This document shows positions 44,516 to 53,485 of a stretch of 64,000 bases of DNA, in pieces. The stretch covers positions 1,674,001 through 1,738,000 of the forward strand of contig NZ_PEFF01000001.1 of NCBI RefSeq assembly GCF_002754375.1. The letters run 5' to 3'. Below the pieces are notes generated by a model, which ran no database searches, was not told where the DNA came from, and saw only the letters and a program-made list of their open reading frames with translations. How positions within the stretch are numbered: position 1 is the stretch's first letter; each line of letters starts with the position of its first letter. Origin of the DNA: Variovorax sp. 54 (GTDB taxonomy: Bacteria > Pseudomonadota > Gammaproteobacteria > Burkholderiales > Burkholderiaceae_C). The position numbers and the translations under genes were made by a program.

Positions 44516-47500
44516 ATGGCCCAGTTCTTCATCGACCGCCCCATCTTCGCGTGGGTGCTTTCCATCGTCGTCATGCTCGCCGGCCTGATGGCCATCCGCA
44601 CGCTGCCGCTCGAGCAGTACCCCGACATCGCGCCGCCGCGCGTGTCCATCGGCGCCACCTACACCGGCGCCTCGGCCAAGACGGTCGAAGACTCCGTCAC
44701 CCAGGTCATCGAACAGCAGATGAAGGGGCTGGACAACCTGCTGTACATGCAGTCGACCAGCAACTCGTCGGGGCAGGCGCGGCTGTCGCTCACCTTCGAC
44801 GCGGGCACCAACATCGACGTGGCCCAGATGCAGGTGCAGAACAAGCTGCAGCAGGCCATGTCGCGCCTGCCGCAGCAGGTGCAAAGCCGCGGCGTCACCG
44901 TCACCAAGGGCGGCAACGACTTCCTCATGATCGTCTCGATGTTCTCCGGCGACGGCAGTGCCTCGGCGGTGGACGTGGGCGACTACATCAGCAGCAACCT
45001 GGTCGACGTCATCAGCCGCATCGACGGCGTGGGCGAGGTACAGACCCTGGGCACCGGCTACGCCATGCGCCTGTGGCTGGACCCCGACAAGCTGCGCAAG
45101 TACGCGCTCATGCCTTCCGACGTGGGCAGCGCCATCACCGCGCAGAACGCGCAGGTCTCGGCCGGCCAGCTCGGCGCGCTGCCGGCCGGCGCGCAGCAGC
45201 AGCTCAACGCCACCATCACTGCACGCAGCAAACTGAAGACGGTCGAAGAGTTCGAGAACGTGGTGCTGCGCGCCACGCCCGACGGCGCCGTGGTGCGCCT
45301 GAAAGACGTGGCCCGCGTCGAGCTGGGCGCCGAGAACCTCACGGTGCGCTCGGTGCTCGGTGGCCGTCCGGGCGCCGGCATGGGCATCGTGCTGGCCGAC
45401 GGCGCCAACGCGGTGCAGGTGGCCGAGGCCGTGAAGGCCAAGGTGGCCGAGCTGCAGCCGCTCTTTCCGAACCAGATGCAGACCTTCGTGAGCTACGACA
45501 CCACGCCCTTCGTGAGCGCGTCGATCGACGAGGTGGTGAAGGCGCTGGCCGAGGCCATGCTGCTGGTCGTGCTGGTGATGTACGTCTTTCTGCAGAACTT
45601 CCGCGCCACGTTGATCCCGGCCATTGCCGTGCCCGTGGTGCTGCTGGGCACCTTCGGCGTGCTCTCGCTGGCCGGCTACTCGATCAACACGCTCACCATG
45701 TTCGGCATGGTGCTCGCCATCGGCCTGTTGGTGGACGACGCCATCGTGGTGGTGGAAAACGTCGAGCGCGTGATGCACGAGGAAGGGCTCTCGCCCAAGG
45801 AGGCCACGCGCAAGTCGATGGCGGAAATCACGCCTGCGCTGGTGGGCATCGCGCTGGTGCTGTCGGCGGTGTTCATTCCGATGGCCTTCTTCGGCGGCTC
45901 GACTGGCGTGATCTACCGCCAGTTCTCGATCACCATCGTCTCGGCCATGGCGCTGTCGGTGTTCGTGGCGCTCACGCTCACGCCGGCGCTGTGCGCCACG
46001 CTGCTGAAGCCGGTGGCCAAGGGCGGCCACGCGGCACCCCGCAAGGGCGTGCTGGGCGCAGTCGACCGCTTCTTCGCGGGCTTCAACCGCAACTTCGACA
46101 AGGGCGCCGACCGCTACCAGGGCGTGGTCGGCGGCATCATGCGGCGCGGCAAGCGCAGCCTCGTGGTGTACCTGCTGATCGCGGCCGTGATGGCGCTGCT
46201 GTTCATGCGGCTGCCCACCTCGTTCCTTCCCGATGAAGACCAAGCCTTCCTGCAGGTACAGGTGACGCTGCCGCCGGGCGCGTCCGATGCGCGGCTGCAG
46301 CCGGTGGTCACGCAGATGCAGGACTACTTCACCAAGCAGCCCGAGGTGGTGAGCGTGAACGTCATCACCGGTCAGAACGGCGACCAGAGTTCGGCGCGCG
46401 CCTTCGTGAAGCTGAAAGACTGGGCCGAGCGCGAAGGCGCCGGCCAGTCGGCCGCCGAACTCGCGCGGCGCGCCAACAAGGAGCTCTCGACCATTCGCGA
46501 CGCGCGCATCTTCGTGCTGCTGCCGCCGGCGGTCCGCGGGCTCGGCGCCAACGCGGGCTTCAACTTCCACCTGAAGGACATCAACGGGCTGAGCCACGAC
46601 GCGCTCGTGAAGGCACGCGACCAGCTCATCGACCTGCTCTCCAAGCGGCCCGAGGTGGCGAACGTGCGCAGCAACAACCTGGACGACACGCCGCAGTTCG
46701 CGGTGGACATCGACGACGCGCGCGCCGGTGCGTCCAGCCTGGCCACGAGCGACATCGACAGCACCTTGTCGAGCGCCATGGGCGGCACCTACATCAACGA
46801 CTTCCTGGACAACGGCCGCGTCAAGCGCGTGTACATGCAGGGCGACACGGCCTTTCGCATGCTGCCCACCGACATCGACCGCTGGAGCGTGCGCAACAGC
46901 CTGGGCCAGATGGTGCCGTTCCCGGCGTTCTCGAGCTCGCGCTGGACCTACGGCTCTCCGCAGCTGCAGCGCTACAACGGCAGCCCCAGCTACGAGTTCG
47001 TCGGCGATGCCGCACCTGGCGTGAGCTCGGGCGTCGCCATGGCCGCCGTCGATGAAGTGATGAAGCAGATGCCCGCCGGCATCGGCTACGAATGGACCGG
47101 CGCCTCGTTCCAGGAGCGCCTGTCGGGCGCGCAGGCGCCGCTGCTCTATGCCATTTCGATCCTGTTCGTCTTCCTGTGCCTCGCCGCGCTGTACGAGAGC
47201 TGGTCGGTGCCGTTCTCGGTGATCCTGGTGGTGCCGCTGGGCATCGTCGGTGCGCTGCTGTTCACCAGCCTGCGCGGGTTGAGCAACGACGTGTACTTCC
47301 AGGTCGGCCTGCTGACCACGGTGGGGCTGTCGTCGAAGAACGCGATCCTGATCGTCGAGTTCGCCAAGCAGCTGCAGGAGCAGGGCAAGGGCGTGATCGA
47401 GGCGACATTGGAAGCCGTGCGGCTGCGGCTGCGCCCCATCCTCATGACCTCGCTGGCCTTCGGCTTCGGCGTGCTGCCGCTGGCCATTGGCACGGGTGCA

Positions 47501-47677
47501 GGCGCGGGTGGCCGCCAGTCGATCGGCACCGCAGTGCTGGGCGGCATGGTGGTCGGCACGGCGCTGGGCATCTTCTTTGTGCCGCTTTTCTTCGCATTGA
47601 TTCGCGGCTGGCTGGAAGGCCGGCGCAAGCCGGTCGAAGCGCCGGATGTGTTGCCCACGGAACAGGGAGCGCACTGA
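44516..47677 (+). CDS. RND multidrug efflux pump (HAE-1, AcrB/MexB-like)
   Basis: A 1053-residue protein of normal length for the family. It begins with the classic 'MAQFFIDRPIFAWVLSIVVM' and 'LPLEQYPDIAPPRVSI'. The proton-relay Asp pair lies in 'GLLVDDAIVVVENVERVM', with 'MTSLAFGFGVLPLAI' in the second half; a third landmark is 'AYSINTLTMFGMVL'-like 'GYSINTLTMFGMVLAIG'. Twelve transmembrane helices and two large periplasmic loops are expected. It exports drugs by proton antiport. It overlaps the outer-membrane channel gene by one base. Confidence 0.95.
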   Translation: MAQFFIDRPIFAWVLSIVVMLAGLMAIRTLPLEQYPDIAPPRVSIGATYTGASAKTVEDSVTQVIEQQMKGLDNLLYMQSTSNSSGQARLSLTFDAGTNIDVAQMQVQNKLQQAMSRLPQQVQSRGVTVTKGGNDFLMIVSMFSGDGSASAVDVGDYISSNLVDVISRIDGVGEVQTLGTGYAMRLWLDPDKLRKYALMPSDVGSAITAQNAQVSAGQLGALPAGAQQQLNATITARSKLKTVEEFENVVLRATPDGAVVRLKDVARVELGAENLTVRSVLGGRPGAGMGIVLADGANAVQVAEAVKAKVAELQPLFPNQMQTFVSYDTTPFVSASIDEVVKALAEAMLLVVLVMYVFLQNFRATLIPAIAVPVVLLGTFGVLSLAGYSINTLTMFGMVLAIGLLVDDAIVVVENVERVMHEEGLSPKEATRKSMAEITPALVGIALVLSAVFIPMAFFGGSTGVIYRQFSITIVSAMALSVFVALTLTPALCATLLKPVAKGGHAAPRKGVLGAVDRFFAGFNRNFDKGADRYQGVVGGIMRRGKRSLVVYLLIAAVMALLFMRLPTSFLPDEDQAFLQVQVTLPPGASDARLQPVVTQMQDYFTKQPEVVSVNVITGQNGDQSSARAFVKLKDWAEREGAGQSAAELARRANKELSTIRDARIFVLLPPAVRGLGANAGFNFHLKDINGLSHDALVKARDQLIDLLSKRPEVANVRSNNLDDTPQFAVDIDDARAGASSLATSDIDSTLSSAMGGTYINDFLDNGRVKRVYMQGDTAFRMLPTDIDRWSVRNSLGQMVPFPAFSSSRWTYGSPQLQRYNGSPSYEFVGDAAPGVSSGVAMAAVDEVMKQMPAGIGYEWTGASFQERLSGAQAPLLYAISILFVFLCLAALYESWSVPFSVILVVPLGIVGALLFTSLRGLSNDVYFQVGLLTTVGLSSKNAILIVEFAKQLQEQGKGVIEATLEAVRLRLRPILMTSLAFGFGVLPLAIGTGAGAGGRQSIGTAVLGGMVVGTALGIFFVPLFFALIRGWLEGRRKPVEAPDVLPTEQGAH

Positions 47678-49131
47678 TGAATCGCACCACCCTGCCCCGC
47701 CTTCCCCTGCGCGCCCTGGCCTGCGCCGCCCTGGCCTCGGCCGTGCTCGCGGGCTGCGTCAACCTCGCGCCCGCATATGAAACGCCCGCCTCGCCAGTGC
47801 CGTCGGCCCTGCCCTCGGCCGGCATCACCACCGCCACGCCGCTGGACATCGGCTGGCGCGACTTCTTCGTCGACAAGCAGCTGCAAGGCGTGATCGAACT
47901 CGCGCTCGCCAACAACCGCGACCTGCGCGTGGCGGCGCTCAACATCGAGCGTGCGCGCGCCCAGTACGGCATTGCGCGGGCCGACCTGTTCCCCACCGTC
48001 AACGCCGGCGCGGCCGGCACGCGCTCGCGCACGCCGGGCAGCCTGTCGACCAGCGGCGAATCGCGCATCGCCTCGCAGTACAGCGCCAACCTCGGCATGA
48101 CGGCCTACGAGCTCGACCTGTTCGGGCGCGTGCGCAACCTCGGCGACTCGGCGCTGCAGAGCTACTTCCAGACCGAGGAAACGCAGCGCAGCACGCAGAT
48201 CAGCCTCGTGGCCTCGGTCGCCACGGCGTGGCTGCAGCTGGCCGCCGACGAGCAGCGCCTGCAACTCGCGCGCAGCACGCTCGAGAGCCAGCGCAAATCG
48301 TTCGAGCTGGTGCAGCGCAGCCATGCGCTCGGTGCGCAGTCGGGCCTGGCGCTGGCGCAGTCGCAAAGCACCGTCGATGCCGCGCGCGCCGACGCCGCGG
48401 CCTTCGACAGCCAGGTCGAGCAAGACCGCAACGCGCTCGCGCTGCTGGTCGGCGCCACGCCGCCGCCCGAGCTGCTGCCGACCGCCGCGACGACCGCCGA
48501 CGTCGCGCAACTGCTCGTGCCGCCGGCCGGCCTGTCGTCGAACGTGCTGCAGCAGCGGCCCGACGTGCGCGCCGCCGAGCACGCGCTGCGCGCGAGCAAC
48601 GCCGACATCGGCGCAGCGCGCGCGGCTTTTTTCCCGCGCATCGCGCTCACCGCCTCGGCCGGCACCGCGAGCAGCACGCTGTCGGGCCTGTTCACCAGCG
48701 GCAGCAAGGCCTGGAGCTTCGCACCGTCGATCAGCGTGCCGATCTTCGACGGCGGCGCCAACCGCGCCAACCTGCGGGTCGCGCAGGCGCAGCAGAAGAT
48801 CCAGATCGCGACCTACGAGAAGGCCGTGCAGACCGCCTTCCGCGAAGTGGCCGACGCGCTGGCCGAGCGCCGCACGCTCGCCGAGCGCCTCGACGCACAG
48901 CGCTCGCTGCGGGGCGCGACCTCGCGCAGCTTCGAGCTCTCGCAGTCGCTCTTCAAGAGCGGCGCCGCCAACTACCTCGACGTGCTGGACGCGCAACGCA
49001 GCGACTATGCGGCGCAGCAGACGCTCATCGGTCTGCAGCTCACGGAGCAGACGAACCGGTTGGCGATCTACAAGGCGTTGGGGGGTGGGTGGAGCGAGGC
49101 GAGCGCCCCGCCGCCTCCCGCCTCGCTCTGA
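47677..49131 (+). CDS. Outer-membrane efflux channel lipoprotein (NodT/OprM family)
   Basis: A 484-residue lipoprotein (lipobox SAVLAGC, Cys near residue 25). It has two OEP repeats of the TolC fold; typical segments are 'LGWRDFFVDKQLQGVIELAL'-like, 'GMTAYELDLFGRVRNLGDSA', 'LQQRPDVRAAEHALRASNAD' and 'PSISVPIFDGGANRANLRVA'. It forms the outer-membrane exit duct of the pump encoded just upstream (TGATGA overlap). It ends with a Pro/Ser-rich tail. No regulator lies directly upstream of the operon; the LysR gene is close on the same strand but separated by 187 bases. Confidence 0.94.
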   Translation: MNRTTLPRLPLRALACAALASAVLAGCVNLAPAYETPASPVPSALPSAGITTATPLDIGWRDFFVDKQLQGVIELALANNRDLRVAALNIERARAQYGIARADLFPTVNAGAAGTRSRTPGSLSTSGESRIASQYSANLGMTAYELDLFGRVRNLGDSALQSYFQTEETQRSTQISLVASVATAWLQLAADEQRLQLARSTLESQRKSFELVQRSHALGAQSGLALAQSQSTVDAARADAAAFDSQVEQDRNALALLVGATPPPELLPTAATTADVAQLLVPPAGLSSNVLQQRPDVRAAEHALRASNADIGAARAAFFPRIALTASAGTASSTLSGLFTSGSKAWSFAPSISVPIFDGGANRANLRVAQAQQKIQIATYEKAVQTAFREVADALAERRTLAERLDAQRSLRGATSRSFELSQSLFKSGAANYLDVLDAQRSDYAAQQTLIGLQLTEQTNRLAIYKALGGGWSEASAPPPPASL

Positions 49132-49164
49132 CCCTGTCGGAATGACCCCCTCCTGGCGCGCTCC

Positions 49165-50220
49165 CTAGCGTGCCTCGAGGGTCCATGGGACGGACGGTTC
49201 GAGCACGGTGCATCCCGAGAGCTTCATCGTGCTCTTCACGCGGTTCTCCGCCGTGAGCATCACCACCGTCCCCGCTGCGTAGGACACCCATTCGCAAGCG
49301 ACCGATGGCGATGCGTCAGAGAAGCGCGATGCCGGGATCACCCGGTCATCGAATGCAAAGTCTCCCTTCGGTTTTGGAATCTGCCCGATCAGAAGCGATC
49401 TTTCACTTGCTGTCCCCGTTCTCGCCTTGACGACCGCGTCGAAGTTCTTCGTGGTGACTTCCTTCGCTTCGTACCTCAGGTCGCGAGCGAAGTAGAGCTC
49501 GAACCGGCGATTCCTGAATCGCTCGGGCACTGGGTCGACACGCGCTTGCAGCACCTCGTCGACTGCGAAGCACTGCTCGGACAGGCATTGATCCCCGGCA
49601 TCCACGAAGAGCCAGACTTGGCCACCCTCTTGAAGGACCAACGCAGGCGATGCGTTTGCGTTCTTCTTCGGCAGGGTCACATGCAGGAACTGTCGCTCCG
49701 GAAACGATGGCTTCGAATCCGATTCGTCAGGAAACAAGGCGTCCTTGCCAAGCCAGACCAGGGAGGTCCAACCGTAGGCATCGACGAAGTAACCGACGAA
49801 GGTGTCCGGCGCGTTTTGCTTCGCGAAGGCCGGCCGGCCAAAACCATTGACCCCGGACAAATGCGATCGCAACGAGAACCCGAAACGGCCCTCTGTGAGT
49901 TTGGCAATCTTCGAAGGGTCTTGCAGGGCAACTTTCTTGGCGGACCAGCCCACAGGGCGAACCAGAAAAGAAACGTCGCGGGGGCCGCTGCAGCCTTCGA
50001 CCGTTGCCTTGCTGGACAGCTGGCATTTTTTCAAGAGATGCAACTCCTCATTGGCATCGAGATTCATCAATTTCATCTCGACCATCCGTTCGGTCTCGAC
50101 ATCGCGCGAGACAGAGGGGATCAGGACCGGAGGGCATCCAGCAAGGCACAAGAGAACGCCAAGGGATGCGATGGCCTTGCAGACGCTTGCCAACGAGCGG
50201 TTGTGATGCGGTTTCAACAT
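49165..50220 (-). CDS. Orphan lipoprotein of unknown function
   Basis: A 351-residue protein with a signal peptide and lipobox (VLLCLAGC, Cys near residue 29). The mature part is beta-rich, with scattered Cys pairs ('KKCQLSS..VEGCSG' and 'DQCLSEQCFAVDE'). I recognise no family. Base composition is somewhat lower in G+C than its neighbours (35 of 60 bases in 49741-49800, 39 of 60 in 49801-49860), hinting at acquisition. It lies between the RND operon and the propionate regulator, both on different transcription units. Confidence 0.7.
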   Translation of the reverse strand: MLKPHHNRSLASVCKAIASLGVLLCLAGCPPVLIPSVSRDVETERMVEMKLMNLDANEELHLLKKCQLSSKATVEGCSGPRDVSFLVRPVGWSAKKVALQDPSKIAKLTEGRFGFSLRSHLSGVNGFGRPAFAKQNAPDTFVGYFVDAYGWTSLVWLGKDALFPDESDSKPSFPERQFLHVTLPKKNANASPALVLQEGGQVWLFVDAGDQCLSEQCFAVDEVLQARVDPVPERFRNRRFELYFARDLRYEAKEVTTKNFDAVVKARTGTASERSLLIGQIPKPKGDFAFDDRVIPASRFSDASPSVACEWVSYAAGTVVMLTAENRVKSTMKLSGCTVLEPSVPWTLEAR

Positions 50221-50278
50221 CTGGAGATCCTTCCCTCTTTGCTTGGAATCGGTGCAGCAGCCCGTACCTTGGTTCTAC

Positions 50279-51739
50279 CTACGCCCCCGCCACCGCATAC
50301 GGCGTGAACCTGCTTTCGTTCTCGTTCACATCCAGCGCCCGACCGATGAACGGGAACGCCCGCTGCGGGCAGGCCACGCGCTCGCAGACCTTGCAGCCCA
50401 TGCCGATGGGCGTGGGCACGTCGGGGTCCTTCAGGTCGAGGCCCTTGGCGTAGACCAGGCGCGGCGCGTGGCGGATGTCGCAGCCCAGGCCGATCGAGAA
50501 GGTCTTGCTTGGTGAACCGAAGCCGCGCTGGCCGTGCGACACGGTGCGCGCGATCCACAGATAGGCGCGGCCGTCGGGCATGCGCGCCAGCTGCGGCAGC
50601 ACGCGCCCGGGCTGCGCAAAGGCCTCGTACACGTTCCACAGCGGGCAGGTGCCGCCGGTCTTCGAGAAGTGGAAGTGCGTGGCCGACTGCCGCTTGGAGA
50701 TATTGCCGGCCCGGTCCACGCGGATGAAGAAGAAGGGCACGCCCGACGCGCCCGGGCGCTGCATGCTGCTCAGGCGGTGGCAGACCGTTTCGAAGCCGAC
50801 ACCGAACTGGCGCGCGAGCAGATCGATGTCGTAGCGCAGCGCCTCGGCCGCCTGCAGGAACGGGCCATAGGGCAACAGCACGGCCGCCGCGAAGTAGTTG
50901 GCCAGGCCGATGCGCGCGAGCGCGTGGGCCGGCGCATCGCCGAAGTCGGCCTGCGCCACCAGCGATTCGATGAGCGCCGCCTGCTCGAGCAGCGCGAGCT
51001 GCGTGGCCAGCTGGAAGGCCTGCTGGCCCGGTTCCAGGCCGGCCGACAGGCGCAGCACGCGGCTGGCCGGGTCGTAGCGGCGCTGGCTGTCGAGCGCGCC
51101 TGCGGCTTCGTTGTCCGGCACCACGCGCACGCCGTGCACCCGAAGCAGCCGCTGCTGGAGCCATTCGGCGAGCGGTCCGCCGTGCGCGCGGGCTTCGGCC
51201 GCGAGCGGTCCGCCGTGCGCGCGGGCTTCGGCCGCGAGCGATTCGGCGGCGGTGTCGAGTGGGTCGAAATGGTTCTGGTGGGCAAAGAAGAAATCGCGCA
51301 CCACCTCGAAAGGCATCGGCCGGCTGCGCGAGATGTCGCCGCGCCCGTCGCCGAGTTCGGCGGCCATGCGCTCCAGCCGCTCCTGCGCCTCCTGGTGGCG
51401 GCGGTGCAAGGCGAGCAGCGCGCGCGCCACGGCGGGCATCTGCGACGCCACCTCGCGCAGTTCGGGCAGCGCCACGGCCTCGCCGCCGGGGTTGTCCGCC
51501 AGCGCCTCGCGCATGCTGGCCACGAGCCGCGCCTCTTCGTCGTCGGAAAACTGCTGCACATCGACGCCGAGCGTCTTGCTGATGCGCAGCAGCACCGCCA
51601 CGGTGAGCGGGCGCTGGTTCTGTTCGATCTGGTTCAGGTAGCTCGGCGACAGGCCGAGCATCTGCGCCAGCGCCACCTGCGTGAGGCCGCGTTCGGCGCG
51701 CAGCGTGCGCAGGCGCACGCCCATGAAGGTCTTGCTCAT
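50279..51739 (-). CDS. PrpR/RamB/ScfR-like regulator (XRE HTH + IrrE-like + DUF2083)
   Basis: A 486-residue regulator. An XRE helix-turn-helix occupies residues about 8-65 ('LRTLRAERGLTQVALAQMLG', 'LSPSYLNQIEQNQRPLT'). A helical middle region contains a tandem-duplicated 11-residue unit. Next comes a degenerate ImmA/IrrE-like section (about 255-330). A DUF2083 C-terminus has conserved Cys: 'GGTCPLW', 'GLGCDIRHA' and 'GMGCKVCERVACPQ'. Mycobacterial PrpR of this type binds short-chain acyl-CoA and an Fe-S cluster to control 2-methylcitrate genes. The divergent propionate cluster and TTTGCAAA-type sites between them strongly suggest the same role here. Confidence 0.9.
   Translation of the reverse strand: MSKTFMGVRLRTLRAERGLTQVALAQMLGLSPSYLNQIEQNQRPLTVAVLLRISKTLGVDVQQFSDDEEARLVASMREALADNPGGEAVALPELREVASQMPAVARALLALHRRHQEAQERLERMAAELGDGRGDISRSRPMPFEVVRDFFFAHQNHFDPLDTAAESLAAEARAHGGPLAAEARAHGGPLAEWLQQRLLRVHGVRVVPDNEAAGALDSQRRYDPASRVLRLSAGLEPGQQAFQLATQLALLEQAALIESLVAQADFGDAPAHALARIGLANYFAAAVLLPYGPFLQAAEALRYDIDLLARQFGVGFETVCHRLSSMQRPGASGVPFFFIRVDRAGNISKRQSATHFHFSKTGGTCPLWNVYEAFAQPGRVLPQLARMPDGRAYLWIARTVSHGQRGFGSPSKTFSIGLGCDIRHAPRLVYAKGLDLKDPDVPTPIGMGCKVCERVACPQRAFPFIGRALDVNENESRFTPYAVAGA
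51168..51233. repeat. Perfect 33-bp tandem duplication inside the PrpR-like gene
   Basis: The 33-base block at 51168-51200 is repeated exactly at 51201-51233, and its first seven bases appear again at 51234-51240. Read on the minus strand each unit encodes LAAEARAHGGP. The identity at the DNA level indicates a recent slippage event that keeps the frame. Confidence 0.97.
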
Positions 51740-51757
51740 CGGGTCACCTCGTGGGTC

Positions 51758-51858
51758 TTTGCAGTCTTCGCAATATTTGCAAAATCAACTATTTTCATTC
51801 GCAATGATTCGCCAATTCAGTCCTTCATTATGGGCGTTCGATTGCGTAAATTGCGAAA
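51758..51858. promoter_or_regulatory. Operator cluster (TTTGCAAA/TTGCGAA sites) between the PrpR-like gene and the prp genes
   Basis: The perfect palindrome TTTGCAAA is at 51776-51783. Related half-sites surround it: TTCGCAA at 51767-51773 and 51798-51804 (TTGCGAA on the other strand), TTGCGTAAA at 51842-51850 and TTGCGAAA at 51851-51858. TTTGCAAA is the established recognition core of RamB/PrpR regulators in actinobacteria. The sites lie in the A+T-rich gap between divergent genes, so they could control both. Confidence 0.75.
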
Positions 51859-51859
51859 C

Positions 51860-52270
51860 ATGACCCACCGATCTGCCGCCATCGAGCTGACCGACATCGT
51901 GTTCCCCGCGCACGCCAACCACTACGGCACGCTGTTCGGCGGCAACGCCCTGCTGCTGATGTCGAAGGCCGCATTCCTCGCCGCGCGCGCCTTCGCCAAG
52001 TCCGACGTGGTCATGGCCAGCCTGGGCGACGCGCAGTTCCTCGCACCCGTGCCGGTCGGCCACGTGCTGCGCCTGCGGGCCTGGGTGACGCGCGCCGGGC
52101 GCAGCTCGCTCACGGTCTGCGTCACGGGCGCGGCCGAAGCGCCCGACGGCGAGCCCCGCCCTTCTTTGAAAGGCCTGTTCGAGATGGTGGCCGTCGACGG
52201 CCGTGGCCGTCCGGCGCGCCTGCGCAACGCCTACCTGCACCCCGTGCCTACAGACAAGGAACCCGCATGA
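51860..52270 (+). CDS. Acyl-CoA thioesterase (hotdog fold, YciA-like)
   Basis: A 136-residue single-hotdog protein. The signature '[20 protein letters not shown]' is the YciA/BFIT-type acyl-CoA hydrolase motif (N-x-x-G-T-L-F-G-G). '[16 protein letters not shown]' follows in the usual strand. It would hydrolyse short-chain acyl-CoA, perhaps relieving excess propionyl-CoA. Its last four bases overlap the prpC start (ATGA at 52267-52270), so it is translated with prpC. The ATG at 51860 was chosen because it follows the regulator's site cluster and begins the conserved fold. Confidence 0.9.
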   Translation: MTHRSAAIELTDIVFPAHANHYGTLFGGNALLLMSKAAFLAARAFAKSDVVMASLGDAQFLAPVPVGHVLRLRAWVTRAGRSSLTVCVTGAAEAPDGEPRPSLKGLFEMVAVDGRGRPARLRNAYLHPVPTDKEPA

Positions 52271-53424
52271 ACGACATCGCCACCCCCACCGGCTTCAAGC
52301 CCAAGAAATCCGTCGCCCTGTCGGGCGTGACCGCCGGCAACACGGCGCTGTGCACCGTAGGCCGCACGGGCAACGACCTGCACTACCGCGGCTACGACAT
52401 CCTGGACATCGCCGAGGTCTGCGAGTTCGAGGAAATCGCGCACCTGCTGGTGCACGGCAAGCTGCCCACGTCCGCCGAGCTGCGCGCCTACAAGGCCAAG
52501 CTCAAGGCCATGCGCGGCCTGCCCGCGAGCCTGAAGGAGGCGCTGGAGCAACTGCCCGCCAGCGCGCACCCGATGGACGTGATGCGCACCGGCGTCTCGT
52601 CGCTGGGTTGCCTGCTGCCCGAGAAGGAAGACCACAACCTGCCCGGCGCGCGCGACATCGCCGACCGCCTCATGGCCTCGCTCGGCTCGATGCTGCTGTA
52701 CTGGTACCACTGGTCCACGCAGGGCCGGCGCATCGAGGTCGAGACCGACGACGACTCCATCGGCGCGCACTTCCTGCACCTGCTGCACGGCCGCAAGCCC
52801 AGCCCGCAATGGGAGCGTGCGATGCACACCTCGCTCAACCTCTATGCCGAGCACGAGTTCAACGCCTCGACCTTCACGGCGCGCGTGGTCGCGGGCACGG
52901 GCTCCGATGTGTACTCGGCCATCACCGGCGCCATCGGTGCGCTGCGCGGCCCGAAGCACGGCGGCGCCAACGAGGTGGCCTTCGAGATCCAGAAGCGCTA
53001 CGACACGCCCGACGAAGCCGAGGCCGACATCCGCCGCCGCGTCGCAGCCAAGGAGGTCGTGATCGGCTTCGGTCACCCCGTCTACACCGTGAGCGACCCG
53101 CGCAACGTGGTCATCAAGGGCGTGGCGCGCACGCTGTCGCAGGAGGCCGGTTCGACCAAGATGTTCGACATCGCCGAGCGGCTTGAAACCGTGATGTGGG
53201 ACGTGAAGCAGATGTTCCCCAACCTCGACTGGTTCAGCGCCGTGAGCTATCACATGATGGGCGTGCCCACGGCCATGTTCACGCCGCTGTTCGTCATTGC
53301 GCGCACATCAGGCTGGGCGGCGCACATCATCGAGCAGCGCATCGACAACAAGATCATCCGGCCGAGCGCCAACTACACAGGCCCCGAAGACCTGAAGTTC
53401 GCGCCGATCCAGGATCGGAAGTAA
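52267..53424 (+). CDS. prpC: 2-Methylcitrate synthase
   Basis: A 385-residue citrate-synthase-fold enzyme condensing propionyl-CoA with oxaloacetate, the first step of the methylcitrate cycle. Catalytic motifs are '[16 protein letters not shown]' (first His), '[15 protein letters not shown]' (second His) and, further on, the '[14 protein letters not shown]' region with the catalytic Asp. The '[13 protein letters not shown]' N-terminus and the small size fit PrpC rather than the larger citrate synthase GltA. It lies with acnD, prpF and a PrpB-type lyase gene, which supports the call. Confidence 0.94.
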   Translation: MNDIATPTGFKPKKSVALSGVTAGNTALCTVGRTGNDLHYRGYDILDIAEVCEFEEIAHLLVHGKLPTSAELRAYKAKLKAMRGLPASLKEALEQLPASAHPMDVMRTGVSSLGCLLPEKEDHNLPGARDIADRLMASLGSMLLYWYHWSTQGRRIEVETDDDSIGAHFLHLLHGRKPSPQWERAMHTSLNLYAEHEFNASTFTARVVAGTGSDVYSAITGAIGALRGPKHGGANEVAFEIQKRYDTPDEAEADIRRRVAAKEVVIGFGHPVYTVSDPRNVVIKGVARTLSQEAGSTKMFDIAERLETVMWDVKQMFPNLDWFSAVSYHMMGVPTAMFTPLFVIARTSGWAAHIIEQRIDNKIIRPSANYTGPEDLKFAPIQDRK

Positions 53425-53485
53425 AAACACCCGAAGAAGAAAAAGCACCCGTGCCTGCGTGCGGGTGCCGAGCGACAAGCGCCCC

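Noticed and set aside
43121..47674. A 1517-codon open frame on the minus strand opposite the RND efflux genes
   Set aside because: It is an antisense shadow created by high G+C codon bias. Its product is low-complexity, rich in His, Arg, Gly and Gln, has no recognisable domain, and lies wholly opposite well-supported genes.
53445..53468. Stem GCACCCG...CGGGTGC between prpC and acnD, considered as a terminator
   Set aside because: On the plus strand no T-run follows it; the A-run lies before the stem, so it would fit only a minus-strand transcript, and none is expected.
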